From NCBI RefSeq assembly GCF_003364255.1, contig NZ_NXLR01000009.1, forward strand, positions 1 through 64,000: a stretch of 64,000 nt of DNA, read 5' to 3'. Positions within the stretch are counted from its first letter, which is position 1. The number at the start of each line of letters is the position of its first letter. The position numbers were made by a program, and so were the translations under genes. Under the pieces are notes generated by a model. It did no database searches and had not been told where the DNA came from. It worked only from the letters and a program-made list of their open reading frames with translations. Source of the DNA: Helicobacter marmotae (lineage in GTDB: Bacteria; Campylobacterota; Campylobacteria; Campylobacterales; Helicobacteraceae). Of the stretch, positions 1 to 8,208 are shown in pieces.

Positions 1-1
1 C

Positions 2-103
2 CAAGAGAATGTAGAAATCGCTGCTGCAAGTGCTCAAATCAGTGAGAGAGTAGATAAGGTAGCTAAAGATATATTAGATGATGTGAATAAGAAGAAATTC
101 TAA
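2..103 (+). CDS. Methyl-accepting chemotaxis protein, C-terminal end (partial)
   Basis: Only the last 33 codons are in the window; the gene begins upstream of position 1. The reading frame opening at base 2 encodes alternating Ala/Glu/Ile/Val residues (QENVEIAAASAQISERVDKV) and ends in NKKKF followed by TAA. Helical heptads at the distal end of the cytoplasmic signalling bundle and a short charged tail are typical of Helicobacter Tlp chemoreceptors, which signal through CheW/CheA. Ligand-binding domain and start are not visible, so ligand class cannot be assigned. The family call rests on a short C-terminal fragment. Confidence 0.6.
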   Translation, partial: QENVEIAAASAQISERVDKVAKDILDDVNKKKF

Positions 104-495
104 GAAGATTTACTCAAAAACTCTATTACTTTATTAGCTTTAGATTCTGCATAGCAGGTAAGAAACTCTCTGTAGGGTTGGTAGAAAGTCTGCCACTTTG
201 TCATATCTTTGGGCTTTATGCCCGAAGAATTGCTTAAAGAACACTACAGACTTTCTTGGTGTGTTAGCTTTTGTAGTAATATAAGGTGGAGACAAAGCAT
301 TCACACTGCAACCCCCAAGCGGTAGCTAAGTTTGTTAGCTCTAGCCCTTTGCAAAAAACACAAAACATCCCAGCCTGAATTACTCATCGTTAAAAGCAAT
401 TCTTCACCTCCTAGTAGTGGGAAAGATATAGCAATAAACTGCCTACATAGGGAATCTGAAGAATCTTCTATCCTTTGTAGTGGAGGTTAGGCCTG
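104..495. other. Intergenic gap of 392 bp with degenerate dispersed repeats
   Basis: No credible gene lies between the chemoreceptor stop and the ankyrin gene. It holds at least two pieces of the window-wide repeat. At about 191-236, GCCACTTTGTCAT is followed by a GGGC/GCCC hairpin and GAAGAATTGCTT. At 394-421 an inverted copy reads AGCAATTCTTCACC. A third fragment, CTGAAGAATCTTC, lies near 456. No terminator or promoter is obvious. Confidence 0.6.
191..236 (+). repeat. Palindromic repeat unit (TTTGTCAT...GAAGAAT arm)
   Basis: The unit has TTTGTCAT at its left end, a small hairpin in the middle (GGGC-TTTAT-GCCC) and GAAGAATTGCTT at its right end. The unit near 54630-54664 has the same plan, with GCCACTTTGTTATG, a CCCTTTAGGG hairpin and GAAGAATCTC. 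The middle differs in sequence but stays palindromic, as expected of a structured repeat rather than a gene fragment. Confidence 0.6.
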
Positions 496-1434
496 TTATT
501 TGGAGTTGAGTTTATTGAGGCGGTTGCGATTGGCTTGAGAGACTTTCGCACCTAATTCAATGAGTTTTTTTGCACTTTGGAGTTGGGGTTTTTGGTTTTT
601 TGTATTGAGTGCCCAATCAAGGGGTGTTTGACCTGATTTGAGGGAATCAACAGGGAGATGTTTGTGCGTGATGAGATATTCTAAAAGTGCTACATTGCCA
701 TCACGTGCAGCGATATGTAAAATCTTGCCTCCAGCAAAGCGGTAGAGAAAGCTCTCATCAAAGTGGAGCATAAGCTCTAAAATATATATATCACCAAAGG
801 TAATAATGCCATTTGTTAAGGGGTATTTGGGGTTATTGTATTCTGCCCCCTTTTTAAGAAGTGCCCAAAACATACTATAGCGATGATACATCGCAGAGAG
901 ATCAAGCGCGCTTACTCCATGCACATCATAAATGCTATCTCCTAACTTAAAGGCTCTAAGTGGTATGTAAATATCAGAAATCACGCGGTTAATATCATAA
1001 AAGGGCTTTTTGGTAGAAAACATATCACTCTTATCAGAATCTGCCAAAATAAGCTCAAAAACCTTTGAAGCATTAAAAACAATTGCCGCCATAAGGGGCG
1101 TGATAATAAAACGTGGAGTTTGGGTAGTGTAGAATAAAAAGTATGCACAACATTGCTCATTTGCCTTTAAAAGCGTGTAAGTGTGTGTATCATCTTCAAT
1201 GATAGCCTTGATAAGCTTTTGTTCGATGAGGCAATGGGCTATGGCTTTTTCACCTTTGTATTGGGATTTTGAGCCAATCCCTTTAAGAAACTCCACTTGC
1301 TGGCAGTCTATTTGCAGGAGAGATTCTAGGCTTTGCTCTAAGGTGGGGGGATTTCGCATATCCCATTGTGTATTAAAATAGTATCCAAAAGCAATATTGC
1401 ATATACATATGCTTAGAAGAATACTCTTAAGCAC
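496..1434 (-). CDS. Secreted ankyrin-repeat protein
   Basis: 312 aa with an N-terminal signal peptide (MLKSILLSICICNIAFG). The C-terminal third holds recognisable ankyrin repeats (ILHIAARDGNVALLEYLI and GQTPLDWALNTKN), with a less regular repeat near residues 115-200 (TPLMAAIVFNASKVFELIL; GVSALDLSAMYHRYS). Ankyrin repeats mediate protein binding; the signal peptide places it in the periplasm or outside the cell. It starts 2 bp after the Mop-like gene and is probably the last gene of a gltX-mop-ankyrin transcript. Its partner and function are unknown. Periplasmic ankyrin proteins in related bacteria are sometimes tied to oxidative stress, but nothing here proves that. Confidence 0.75.
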   Translation of the reverse strand: MLKSILLSICICNIAFGYYFNTQWDMRNPPTLEQSLESLLQIDCQQVEFLKGIGSKSQYKGEKAIAHCLIEQKLIKAIIEDDTHTYTLLKANEQCCAYFLFYTTQTPRFIITPLMAAIVFNASKVFELILADSDKSDMFSTKKPFYDINRVISDIYIPLRAFKLGDSIYDVHGVSALDLSAMYHRYSMFWALLKKGAEYNNPKYPLTNGIITFGDIYILELMLHFDESFLYRFAGGKILHIAARDGNVALLEYLITHKHLPVDSLKSGQTPLDWALNTKNQKPQLQSAKKLIELGAKVSQANRNRLNKLNSK

Positions 1435-1436
1435 AT

Positions 1437-1646
1437 TTACTCCACACCTACCATGACCGAAGTCGCTTTGATGATAGCATAAGCACTTTTGCCGACTTCG
1501 AGTCCTAGCTCATCAATAGATTCTAAAGAAATAGTTGCAGAAATAATATTACCTCCACCAATATCAAGCTTAATGATTGCATTTACTGCGCCTTTTTGTA
1601 TCGCTATAATCTTGCCCTTGATTTGGTTACGCGCACTGATTTTCAT
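1437..1646 (-). CDS. Molbindin-like TOBE/Mop domain protein
   Basis: 69 aa, the length of a single Mop (TOBE) domain. It opens with the typical SARNQIKGKIIAIQKGAVNA and continues IKLDIGGGNIISATISLESIDELGL, as in molybdate-binding molbindins and the C-terminal domains of ModC/ModE. Such proteins bind molybdate or tungstate oxyanions in small oligomers and act in cytoplasmic storage or transfer. It lies between gltX and the ankyrin gene on the same strand. No other molybdenum gene is nearby. The start is supported by GGAG upstream on the minus strand. Confidence 0.85.
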   Translation of the reverse strand: MKISARNQIKGKIIAIQKGAVNAIIKLDIGGGNIISATISLESIDELGLEVGKSAYAIIKATSVMVGVE

Positions 1647-1695
1647 AACCTCTCCTTGAATTTTGGAAGTTTTCGCTTATTGTGTAGTATGTTTT

Positions 1696-3087
1696 TTAAT
1701 GATTGTTATATAGCGTTAAAAAAGTATTGACCCTTCTTAGGCTCTCTTCTCTGCCAAGTGCGATGAGTGTCTCACATACGCCAATACCCCCGCTTTTACC
1801 CAATAGCGCACACCGAAGAGATGGCATAAGCTTGCCAATTTTAATACCTTTTTGCGCACTATAATCATGGAGATATGATTCCATATTTGGCACACTCTTC
1901 CATGCAGTGCTATTTGCTTCATTAAAGAGTTCTTTAAGTGTATGCACCGCCTCTATATCTAGCTTAAGGCGCATTTTCTCATCATATTCACAGGGGGCAT
2001 TGGTTATTTCTAAAAGCTTTTGGGCAAATTCTACCAGTGTAGAGCAGCGCTCTTTTAGCGCAGGGTAGAGAATCTCCCGCGCAGTTTCACTTAAACTTGG
2101 TGCATGATATGCACTTAGCATATCCTCAAGCTTGGCATTATCCATTTGCCTTATGTAATGTGCATTAAGCCATAAAAATTTATCTTGATTATAAGCACTA
2201 GGGGAGCTATTAAGCCCAGAGGGATTAAAGAGTGAGAGCATTTCATCAAGTGAGAAAATTTCCTTATCTCCGCTACTCCAGCCCAAACGCACAAGAAAGT
2301 TTAAAATCGCCTCTGGCAAATACCCCATATCTTTATAATCCATAACATTCATCGCTCCATCGCGCTTGCTTAGCTTTTTCCCTTGAGGATTGAGTATCAT
2401 AGGGACATGGAAGAAGCGAGGGATTTCAAAGCCTAGCGCATTATAAACGATAATTTGTTTTGGTGTGTTGCTTAGGTGGTCATCACCCCGAATAACATCA
2501 CTTACCCCCATAAGGGCATCATCGATAGCGACAACAAAATTATAAGTAGGTGTGCCATCGCTTCGTGCGATAATAAAGTCATCAAGCTCCTTAGCCCCTA
2601 TGCGAATCTCCCCCTTAATGCCATCTTTAAAGCATACATAGCCATCCAGCGGGGCTTTGATACGTACTACAGGCTCTCTATCGCTTGGAGGAGTACCCTG
2701 AAAGTCTCTATAGCGATTATCATAACGTGGGGTTTGCTTTTTTGCTTCTTGCTCTGTGCGTAATGCCTGAAGCTCCTCCTTGCTCATATAGCAGTAATAT
2801 GCCTTTTTCTCCTCTAAAAGCTTTTGTATGTATTGTTTATAGAGGGGGAATCGCTGGCTTTGATACACAACTTCCCCATCATAATCTAAGCCCACCCATG
2901 CAAATGCCTCTAAGATAGCTTTTGTGGCTTCTTTAGAGTTACGCGCTAAATCTGTATCTTCGATACGTAATAAAAACTTCCCCCCATTTGCACGTGCATA
3001 AAGATAATTAAAAAGTGCCGTACGTAAGCCACCAATATGTAAATACCCCGTGGGTGAGGGCGCAAAACGCGTAACAATATGAGCCAT
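1696..3087 (-). CDS. gltX: Glutamate--tRNA ligase
   Basis: 463 aa class I aminoacyl-tRNA synthetase that charges tRNA-Glu with glutamate. The N-terminus carries the HIGH-type signature as HIGG (residues 17-20) after RFAPSPTGYL, and the second signature KLSKR sits near residue 240 in GKKLSKRDG. Helicobacters normally carry two GltX enzymes, the second being specific for tRNA-Gln. Length and N-terminus suggest this is GltX1, but the other copy is not in the window for comparison. It is divergent from murG across about 130 bp and seems to head the transcript that continues into the Mop and ankyrin genes. Confidence 0.95.
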   Translation of the reverse strand: MAHIVTRFAPSPTGYLHIGGLRTALFNYLYARANGGKFLLRIEDTDLARNSKEATKAILEAFAWVGLDYDGEVVYQSQRFPLYKQYIQKLLEEKKAYYCYMSKEELQALRTEQEAKKQTPRYDNRYRDFQGTPPSDREPVVRIKAPLDGYVCFKDGIKGEIRIGAKELDDFIIARSDGTPTYNFVVAIDDALMGVSDVIRGDDHLSNTPKQIIVYNALGFEIPRFFHVPMILNPQGKKLSKRDGAMNVMDYKDMGYLPEAILNFLVRLGWSSGDKEIFSLDEMLSLFNPSGLNSSPSAYNQDKFLWLNAHYIRQMDNAKLEDMLSAYHAPSLSETAREILYPALKERCSTLVEFAQKLLEITNAPCEYDEKMRLKLDIEAVHTLKELFNEANSTAWKSVPNMESYLHDYSAQKGIKIGKLMPSLRCALLGKSGGIGVCETLIALGREESLRRVNTFLTLYNNH

Positions 3088-3217
3088 TGTATCCCTTTGT
3101 GAAATGTGAGTTAAATGTGCGAGTATATAGAATCTTAACTTAATAGCCTTTTATGGGATTGCTAAAATATCGTTTTTCTACATTACAATAATGCAAACTT
3201 CAACCAAAGGGGAGCGT

Positions 3218-4261
3218 ATGTATGCAATTACAGGCGGGGGCACGGGGGGGCATTTAGCCATAGCTAAGGCTCTAGCTCAAGCCCTGTGCAAAGATCATAA
3301 AAGTGTGATTTATATTGGCTCAAATCTTGGGCAAGATAGAGCATGGTTTGAGCATTCCCCCCTTTTTAGGCAGTGCTATTTTTTAGATTCTATAGGTGTG
3401 GTGAATAAAAGAGGTTTAAGCAAAGTAAAGGCTTTGTGTAAGCAGTTGGTTTGTGTGCTCAAAGCAAGGAAGATTCTTAAAAGCAATCAAGTCAAATGTG
3501 TTATTAGCGTGGGGGGCTTTAGCGCAGGAGGGGCAAGTATAGCAGCTATTCTTTCTCACATACCGCTTTTTATCCATGAGCAAAATGCCATTAAAGGCAA
3601 GCTTAATGCAATCCTTAGCCCATTTGCAAAGGCAGTGTTTGGCAGCTTTGAGGGCAGTGGGAAGCATTTTGTCCGCACTTCATATCCTGTACGTGATGAG
3701 TTTTTTAAATATGCTCGTGTGAGGGATGGCATTACCCAAGTGCTATTTTTGGGCGGTTCTCAAGGAGCAAAGGGCATTAATGATTTTGCCTTAAAGCTCT
3801 CTCCTCAATTACTGCAAAAAGGCATAAAAGTGGCTCACCAATGTGGAGAGAGGGATTATGAGCGAGTGAGGGGAGCATATCAGGCAATGTCTCTTTTAGA
3901 TAAGGTTACGCTTTTTGCCTTTGATGGCGAGATTGTTAAACATTTAGAGAGGGCAGATATATGTATAGCGCGCTCAGGCGCTTCAAGTCTATGGGAGATG
4001 AGCGCAAATGGGCTTATTGGGGTGTTTGTGCCCTATCCTTATGCGGCAAAAGATCATCAATACTACAATGCCTTAAGTTTTGCTAAAGAGGGTTTGGGGC
4101 TAGTGATAAGAGAATCTGAACTTGATAGCACAGAGGTGCTGGCATTTTTAGAATCTATGCAGGGTGATAAGCTTAAAGAGTGCTCTCAAAAGGTTATGTC
4201 AAAAATCAAGCCAAATGGGGCAGAAGAGATTTTAGGGCATATTTATGCGTATGTGCGATAA
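3218..4261 (+). CDS. murG: UDP-GlcNAc:lipid I N-acetylglucosaminyltransferase MurG
   Basis: 347 aa from the ATG at 3218. That start is preferred over the in-frame ATG at 3191 because AAAGGGGAG lies just upstream and the family begins right at the glycine-rich loop. MurG (GT28) adds GlcNAc to lipid I to make lipid II at the inner face of the cytoplasmic membrane. Visible signatures are GGGTGGH (residues 6-12), FIHEQNAIKGKLN, LFLGGSQGAKGIN at the start of the second Rossmann domain, and ARSGASSLWE with PYPYAAKDHQYYNA at the UDP-GlcNAc site. A TACAAT -10-like hexamer lies at 3184-3189. The gene is convergent with the CapA-like gene. Confidence 0.95.
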   Translation: MYAITGGGTGGHLAIAKALAQALCKDHKSVIYIGSNLGQDRAWFEHSPLFRQCYFLDSIGVVNKRGLSKVKALCKQLVCVLKARKILKSNQVKCVISVGGFSAGGASIAAILSHIPLFIHEQNAIKGKLNAILSPFAKAVFGSFEGSGKHFVRTSYPVRDEFFKYARVRDGITQVLFLGGSQGAKGINDFALKLSPQLLQKGIKVAHQCGERDYERVRGAYQAMSLLDKVTLFAFDGEIVKHLERADICIARSGASSLWEMSANGLIGVFVPYPYAAKDHQYYNALSFAKEGLGLVIRESELDSTEVLAFLESMQGDKLKECSQKVMSKIKPNGAEEILGHIYAYVR

Positions 4262-4264
4262 ACC

Positions 4265-4297
4265 AGCGCGATTAAGCTATTGGCTTAAAGAAGCGCT
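4265..4297. terminator. Candidate bidirectional terminator hairpin between murG and capA-like gene
   Basis: An imperfect nested hairpin spans the convergent gene ends: outer AGCGC/GCGCT and inner TTAAGC-TATTG-GCTTAA. It overlaps the stop codon of the minus-strand gene. There is no clear T-run on either side, so intrinsic termination is only plausible. Confidence 0.4.
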
Positions 4298-5383
4298 ATA
4301 TGTGTTCATTCGCTCTAAGATTCTCCGTTTTGCCTCGCCTTGTGCGATGATAGGCTGGTAGTTATTTTTATGTCTCTCTCCGCTAATAAGCACGGGGATA
4401 AAGCTATGTAATTCGCTCCATTTGGGTAATGTAGCAAATTTTTGCACTTTTTGATTATGAATAAAAATTGTATCTTTGCTTAGGGTTTTGAGTTGGCTCT
4501 GCTTTGCCCCAAAGGCAAAGCGCACTTGATAGATAATGCTATCTTTATCAGGAGGGTTTTTAGCCCCTCCATATACGAAGTTCCCTAAGCTATAGACAAT
4601 CTTTTTACCTTTATATTCTTCTATGCCTTGCAAAACATGCGGGTGATGCCCTATGACAAGATCTGCCCCACAATCAATGGCATATCTCCCAAGCTCTTTT
4701 TGAATCCCATTGGGATAGTGCTTTCTCTCTTCTCCCCAATGAAAGCTAAAGATAATAATATCTGCGCCCCTATTGCGGAGTGCTTCTATCTCATTTTTGA
4801 CTTGGGTTTTAATGGCAAGATTCCAACCACGATGCCCTGCCATACCAATTTTTTTACCCCTTATCTCATATATGCTTAAAATACCCTCCCCGCTATAGTG
4901 AATCTGTGCATTTTGCAAATGAAGTTGCGTATCCTTAAAGCCCTGCATACCATAATCTCTGGTGTGATTGTTGGCGATATTGACTGCCTCTATGCTGCCA
5001 AGTTTGAGAATCTCCACATAGCTAGGATCTCCCTTAAAGGCAAAGGGTTTGATAAGTCTATCTTTATCGTGTGTTGTGAGTGGTCCCTCAAGATTGGCTA
5101 AAGTCATATCATCATTTTGTAAAATCTCTTTTACCTCTGCAAAGAAGTAGCCATAGTCTTTATTGATTTTATGTGCAAAATACCAATTAAGCGTCTCTCC
5201 TTGGCTTCCATAATAATCCCCAAGTATGTTATCCCCTATAAAACTAAGCGTGAGTATATCGCCATCTTGTGCTTTTTCTACTTCCTCTATCGGGGGCGTT
5301 TGTGCAAGCTTAGAGCCAAAGCAACCGCCCAAAGCAAGGAGGAGTACCCCATATATCCATAATGTCCCTATATATCGCCACAT
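4277..5383 (-). CDS. CapA-family lipoprotein (poly-gamma-glutamate/metallophosphatase-like)
   Basis: 368 aa from the ATG at 5383, chosen because AAGGG precedes it by 7 nt; an upstream in-frame ATG at 5416 lacks this. The N-terminus is a lipoprotein signal with lipobox LALGGC (Cys21). The body has the CapA/PgsA calcineurin-like fold: LSFIGDNILGD (metal-binding Asp), NLEGPLTT, NIANNHTRDYG and DLVIGHHPHVLQGIEEYKGKKIVYSLGNF with a His pair. CapA proteins act in poly-gamma-glutamate capsule export in Bacillus, but in Gram-negatives the substrate is usually unknown. No capB/capC partner is present, so this is best treated as a membrane-anchored phosphoesterase-fold protein of unknown substrate. Confidence 0.85.
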   Translation of the reverse strand: MWRYIGTLWIYGVLLLALGGCFGSKLAQTPPIEEVEKAQDGDILTLSFIGDNILGDYYGSQGETLNWYFAHKINKDYGYFFAEVKEILQNDDMTLANLEGPLTTHDKDRLIKPFAFKGDPSYVEILKLGSIEAVNIANNHTRDYGMQGFKDTQLHLQNAQIHYSGEGILSIYEIRGKKIGMAGHRGWNLAIKTQVKNEIEALRNRGADIIIFSFHWGEERKHYPNGIQKELGRYAIDCGADLVIGHHPHVLQGIEEYKGKKIVYSLGNFVYGGAKNPPDKDSIIYQVRFAFGAKQSQLKTLSKDTIFIHNQKVQKFATLPKWSELHSFIPVLISGERHKNNYQPIIAQGEAKRRILERMNTYSASLSQ

Positions 5384-5442
5384 GCTGCTACCCTTGCGTG
5401 TTATGTTTGCGTGCATTGTAGCGAATCTTAAATAAAGTTTGC

Positions 5443-5448
5443 TATACT
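5443..5448 (+). promoter_or_regulatory. Candidate -10 hexamer for tRNA-Glu
   Basis: TATACT ends 6 bp before the first base of the mature tRNA, so initiation would fall at or very near position +1 of the tRNA, leaving little or no 5' leader. No clear -35 box is seen, as is common for Helicobacter promoters. Confidence 0.45.
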
Positions 5449-5454
5449 TCCCGC

Positions 5455-5530
5455 GACCCTTTCATCTAGTGGCCAAGGATACCACCCTTTCTCGGTGGAA
5501 ACGGAAGTTCAAATCTTTCAGGGGTCGCCA
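5455..5530 (+). tRNA. tRNA-Glu (anticodon TTC), first copy
   Basis: A full cloverleaf can be drawn. Acceptor GACCCTT pairs with AGGGGTC, discriminator is G and CCA is encoded. The D-stem is ATC/GAT, and the anticodon stem CCACC/GGTGG carries loop CTTTCTC with anticodon TTC at 5489-5491. The T-arm is GGAAG-TTCAAAT-CTTTC. It differs from the other tRNA-Glu at 36845 in acceptor, D-loop, T-stem and discriminator base (G here, A there). It is a single gene between the CapA-like gene and exonuclease III. Confidence 0.9.
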
Positions 5531-5563
5531 TTTCTTTCAATTTTAATACATTAAGGATTATTG

Positions 5564-6319
5564 ATGAGGCTTGTTTCATGGAATGTAAATGGTTTGCGTG
5601 CGTGTATGAATAAGGGGTTTATGGAGTTTCTCACGCAAAGCAAGGCAGATATATTTTGTATTCAAGAATCAAAAATGCACAAAGAGCAGGCTGATTTTTG
5701 CTTTGAAGCTTACCATACATATTGGAATAGCGCAGAGAAAAAGGGCTATTCCGGCGTAGTTGTGCTAAGCAAGAGAGAGCCACTCAAGGTAGAGTATGAT
5801 ATGGGTATTGCTCACCATGACAAGGAGGGGCGAATCATTCGAGCAGAGTATGAGGATTTTTATTTAGTGAATGTCTATACGCCCAATGCCCAGAGGGGGT
5901 TAGAGCGTCTAGAGTACCGCATGGAATGGGAAGATGATTTTAGGGCATTTGTTTTAGAGCTAAATAAACATAAGCCGGTGATTATTTGCGGGGATTTAAA
6001 TGTCGCCCATAAGGAGATTGATTTAAAAAACCCTAAAACAAACCGCAGAAACGCTGGATTCACAGATGAAGAGAGGAGCAAGATAAGCACACTTTTAGAA
6101 TCTGGATTTATTGATACATTTCGATATTTTTACCCTCAATTAGAGGGGGCATATACGTGGTGGAGCTATATGGGGAAAGCTCGAGCAAATAACACAGGGT
6201 GGCGTATTGATTATTTCTTATGCTCCCAAAGTTTGCAGCCTAAGCTCAAAAATGCCTTTATTTATGCTGATATTTTAGGGAGTGATCATTGCCCTGTGGG
6301 ATTAGAGCTTGATATATAA
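5564..6319 (+). CDS. xth: Exodeoxyribonuclease III
   Basis: 251 aa from the ATG at 5564; AAGGA lies 6 nt upstream, whereas the in-frame TTG at 5561 is too close. The protein is a class II AP endonuclease/3'-exonuclease of the endonuclease-exonuclease-phosphatase fold, acting in base-excision repair. Motifs run in order: SWNVNGLRA (Asn), FCIQESK (metal-binding Glu), YTPNAQRGLERL, ICGDLNVAH (Asp/Asn pair), YTWWSYMGKARANNTGWRIDYFL and the terminal GSDHCPVGLEL catalytic Asp/His. It is followed after 18 bp by the UDG-like gene, a possible repair pairing. Confidence 0.95.
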   Translation: MRLVSWNVNGLRACMNKGFMEFLTQSKADIFCIQESKMHKEQADFCFEAYHTYWNSAEKKGYSGVVVLSKREPLKVEYDMGIAHHDKEGRIIRAEYEDFYLVNVYTPNAQRGLERLEYRMEWEDDFRAFVLELNKHKPVIICGDLNVAHKEIDLKNPKTNRRNAGFTDEERSKISTLLESGFIDTFRYFYPQLEGAYTWWSYMGKARANNTGWRIDYFLCSQSLQPKLKNAFIYADILGSDHCPVGLELDI

Positions 6320-6337
6320 GGTATAAAGAAGTGTAAG

Positions 6338-6958
6338 ATGAAAGCCCAGATTTTAAAGCTTCTTTGGCTAAAGCAGCTTTATGGGAAGTCTGCTTGCGGG
6401 GAATGCTACACAGATAGCATACAAACCGCTTCCATAAAGCCCCCCATTGATAATAATCTAGAGCGAATGATTGAAAATTGTTCATTATGTAATCGCATTA
6501 AACATTCCCCCAAGCCAAGCATTGGCATTTTAAATACTAATGCGCCATTGTGCTTTGTGAGCGAAGTCCCGCTTATTGATGAAAAGGGACAATTTGTGCA
6601 AAATAAAAGTGCCATTATGCTTGAGAATATCATTAAACGTGTTTTCAATCTCAGCCCATCACAAGTGAGTATTCTCTCTCTTGTAAAATGTGGAGGCTCT
6701 CCTGCGGAGAGCAGTGAAATCCTCTCCTGCATGGACTTTTGCCTCCTTCAATTACAAAAAGCTAATCCAAAGGTGTGTATTTTACTGGGAAATCGAGTGT
6801 GCGAGCATATTTTAGGGCAGCATTTAGAAGGCGGTAGAATTTTATGGCACAATAATAGAAAGTTTCTAGTTACTTATTCATTAAATGAGCTAGTACGCAA
6901 CCCCTCTTTGAAAGCACAAGCGCATAATCACTTTTTAGGCGCAAAAGGACAATTATGA
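6338..6958 (+). CDS. Degenerate family-4 uracil-DNA-glycosylase-like Fe-S protein
   Basis: 206 aa. The order of blocks follows type-4 UDGs: a Cys pair in ENCSLCNR (Cys48, Cys51), then LCFVSEVPLIDEKGQFVQ, a third Cys in LVKCGG (Cys118) and a fourth around Cys131 or Cys135, close to the family's 4Fe-4S spacing. The catalytic first motif GEAPG is SEVPL (residues 75-79), and the HPS-type motif is YSL in TYSLNELVRNP (near 180-182), so the active-site His is absent. It may keep the cluster and fold without normal glycosylase activity. An additional Cys20/Cys23 pair lies near the N-terminus. The gene overlaps the next start by 4 bp. Confidence 0.6.
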   Translation: MKAQILKLLWLKQLYGKSACGECYTDSIQTASIKPPIDNNLERMIENCSLCNRIKHSPKPSIGILNTNAPLCFVSEVPLIDEKGQFVQNKSAIMLENIIKRVFNLSPSQVSILSLVKCGGSPAESSEILSCMDFCLLQLQKANPKVCILLGNRVCEHILGQHLEGGRILWHNNRKFLVTYSLNELVRNPSLKAQAHNHFLGAKGQL

Positions 6959-8208
6959 GAAAACTCCTCAAATGCTATATATTGCTTTGCTTTGCTTGGC
7001 TATTTGCTTTTACATGCTTATTTTCTAATGTATATGCCAAAAGCTATATTATTTCTCCGCTTCCCCTGCCCCAACAAGAAATCTTAAATATAAGCACAGA
7101 GAAGTGTTCCCAGTCATGTTTGCTTGATCATTTCAATAAAGGGCAGCTTTTTTCATTTGTGGCGTTTTTTGAGCCTTATATGGATAATGTAGAGCTTCGC
7201 TCCAAACTCTCTGAAGTGCTTGGTGCGTTAGGGATTATGGATATGGCGATTCCCTCTAGTTTAGAGGGGAATGCAAAGATAAAGCTCGCCCTCTTAATGC
7301 CTAAAAAAATCATCGGGCGCTATAGCGTGAGTAGTATTGATACGATTTTAGCCTATCTTATGGCAAGGGGGAGTGATTTTGTGTTTGAAATCTTTGATAC
7401 AGGTGATGAGAGCTCAGCAAAGCTTGAAGCGACTTATAAGCAAATTGTAGAGAATGGCTATGATTTTGTTATTGCTATCCTCACTTCTAAGGGTGCACAA
7501 GAGTTTGTAAAGCTTGATATAAGCCTCCCTACCTATCTGCCCACGATTAATAAAAGACATATCCAAGATACTCACTTTTCTAAAGAGCTCACTTTTGGGG
7601 GCATTGATTATGAAGCGCAAATTGAGCTTTTACTCACGCTTGCGGGAGATAAGCCTATTATTACCTATAATGATAATAGCTTTAGAGGAGCAGATTTAGG
7701 TGCTATGGTAAAGGCTAAAAGTCAAAATGTCATTCTTGAAGAAGTGATCGATTCCCAATCAGCTACGATGTTTTCTCAAAAGCTTGAAAAGCACGAAGAG
7801 CTTATTGATGAGAGTGTCATATTTTTTAATACGCCAGTGATGAAAACAGGACTTATGGCTTCACAACTCGCACTCTCTAGCAGTGTGCCAGATAAATTGC
7901 TCTCCACTCAAATTAATTTTGACCCATCATTATTGCTTTTGATACAAAAAGATGATAGGAAGAATTTATTTATCGCTAATGTTATTCATAATGCAAATGC
8001 GCAACTTGTAGAGTATGTCGCGCTTTTGGGCGGGGATTTACGCTATGACTGGGTGAATTATGCTACTGCTATAGGCGTGGAGCAGCTGATTTTAGGGCGC
8101 ATTAATCTCAAGGCACGTTTTTTTACAGAGGGCATTAAAGATGCGCAAGTAGAGTATGTCAATAGAATCTACAAAAGTGATGCAAAAAAATTCTATGAGT
8201 ATAGATAG
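6955..8208 (+). CDS. Exported protein with type-1 periplasmic-binding-like fold
   Basis: 417 aa. A long signal peptide (MRKLLKCYILLCFAWLFAFT onward, ending near VYA) indicates export. From about residue 105 the pattern KLALLMPKKIIGRYS...FEIFDTGDESSAKLEATYKQIVENGYDFVIAIL matches alternating beta-alpha units of the periplasmic-binding-protein type-1 fold, as in ABC receptors and LpoA-like proteins. An N-terminal pair of Cys (CSQSC) may form a disulphide. I do not recognise a named family. It starts inside the end of the UDG-like gene and overlaps the next gene, so the three are probably cotranscribed. The ligand is unknown. Confidence 0.55.
   Translation: MRKLLKCYILLCFAWLFAFTCLFSNVYAKSYIISPLPLPQQEILNISTEKCSQSCLLDHFNKGQLFSFVAFFEPYMDNVELRSKLSEVLGALGIMDMAIPSSLEGNAKIKLALLMPKKIIGRYSVSSIDTILAYLMARGSDFVFEIFDTGDESSAKLEATYKQIVENGYDFVIAILTSKGAQEFVKLDISLPTYLPTINKRHIQDTHFSKELTFGGIDYEAQIELLLTLAGDKPIITYNDNSFRGADLGAMVKAKSQNVILEEVIDSQSATMFSQKLEKHEELIDESVIFFNTPVMKTGLMASQLALSSSVPDKLLSTQINFDPSLLLLIQKDDRKNLFIANVIHNANAQLVEYVALLGGDLRYDWVNYATAIGVEQLILGRINLKARFFTEGIKDAQVEYVNRIYKSDAKKFYEYR

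Noticed and set aside
104-495. CRISPR array in the repeat-rich intergenic regions
   Set aside because: Repeat units are degenerate, differ in spacing and orientation, and are not separated by uniform spacers. No cas gene is present.
3243-3249. G7 run at the start of murG
   Set aside because: It encodes the conserved GGTGGH loop, is short, and the frame is intact. A similar G7 run in trmD (19250-19256) is rejected for the same reason.
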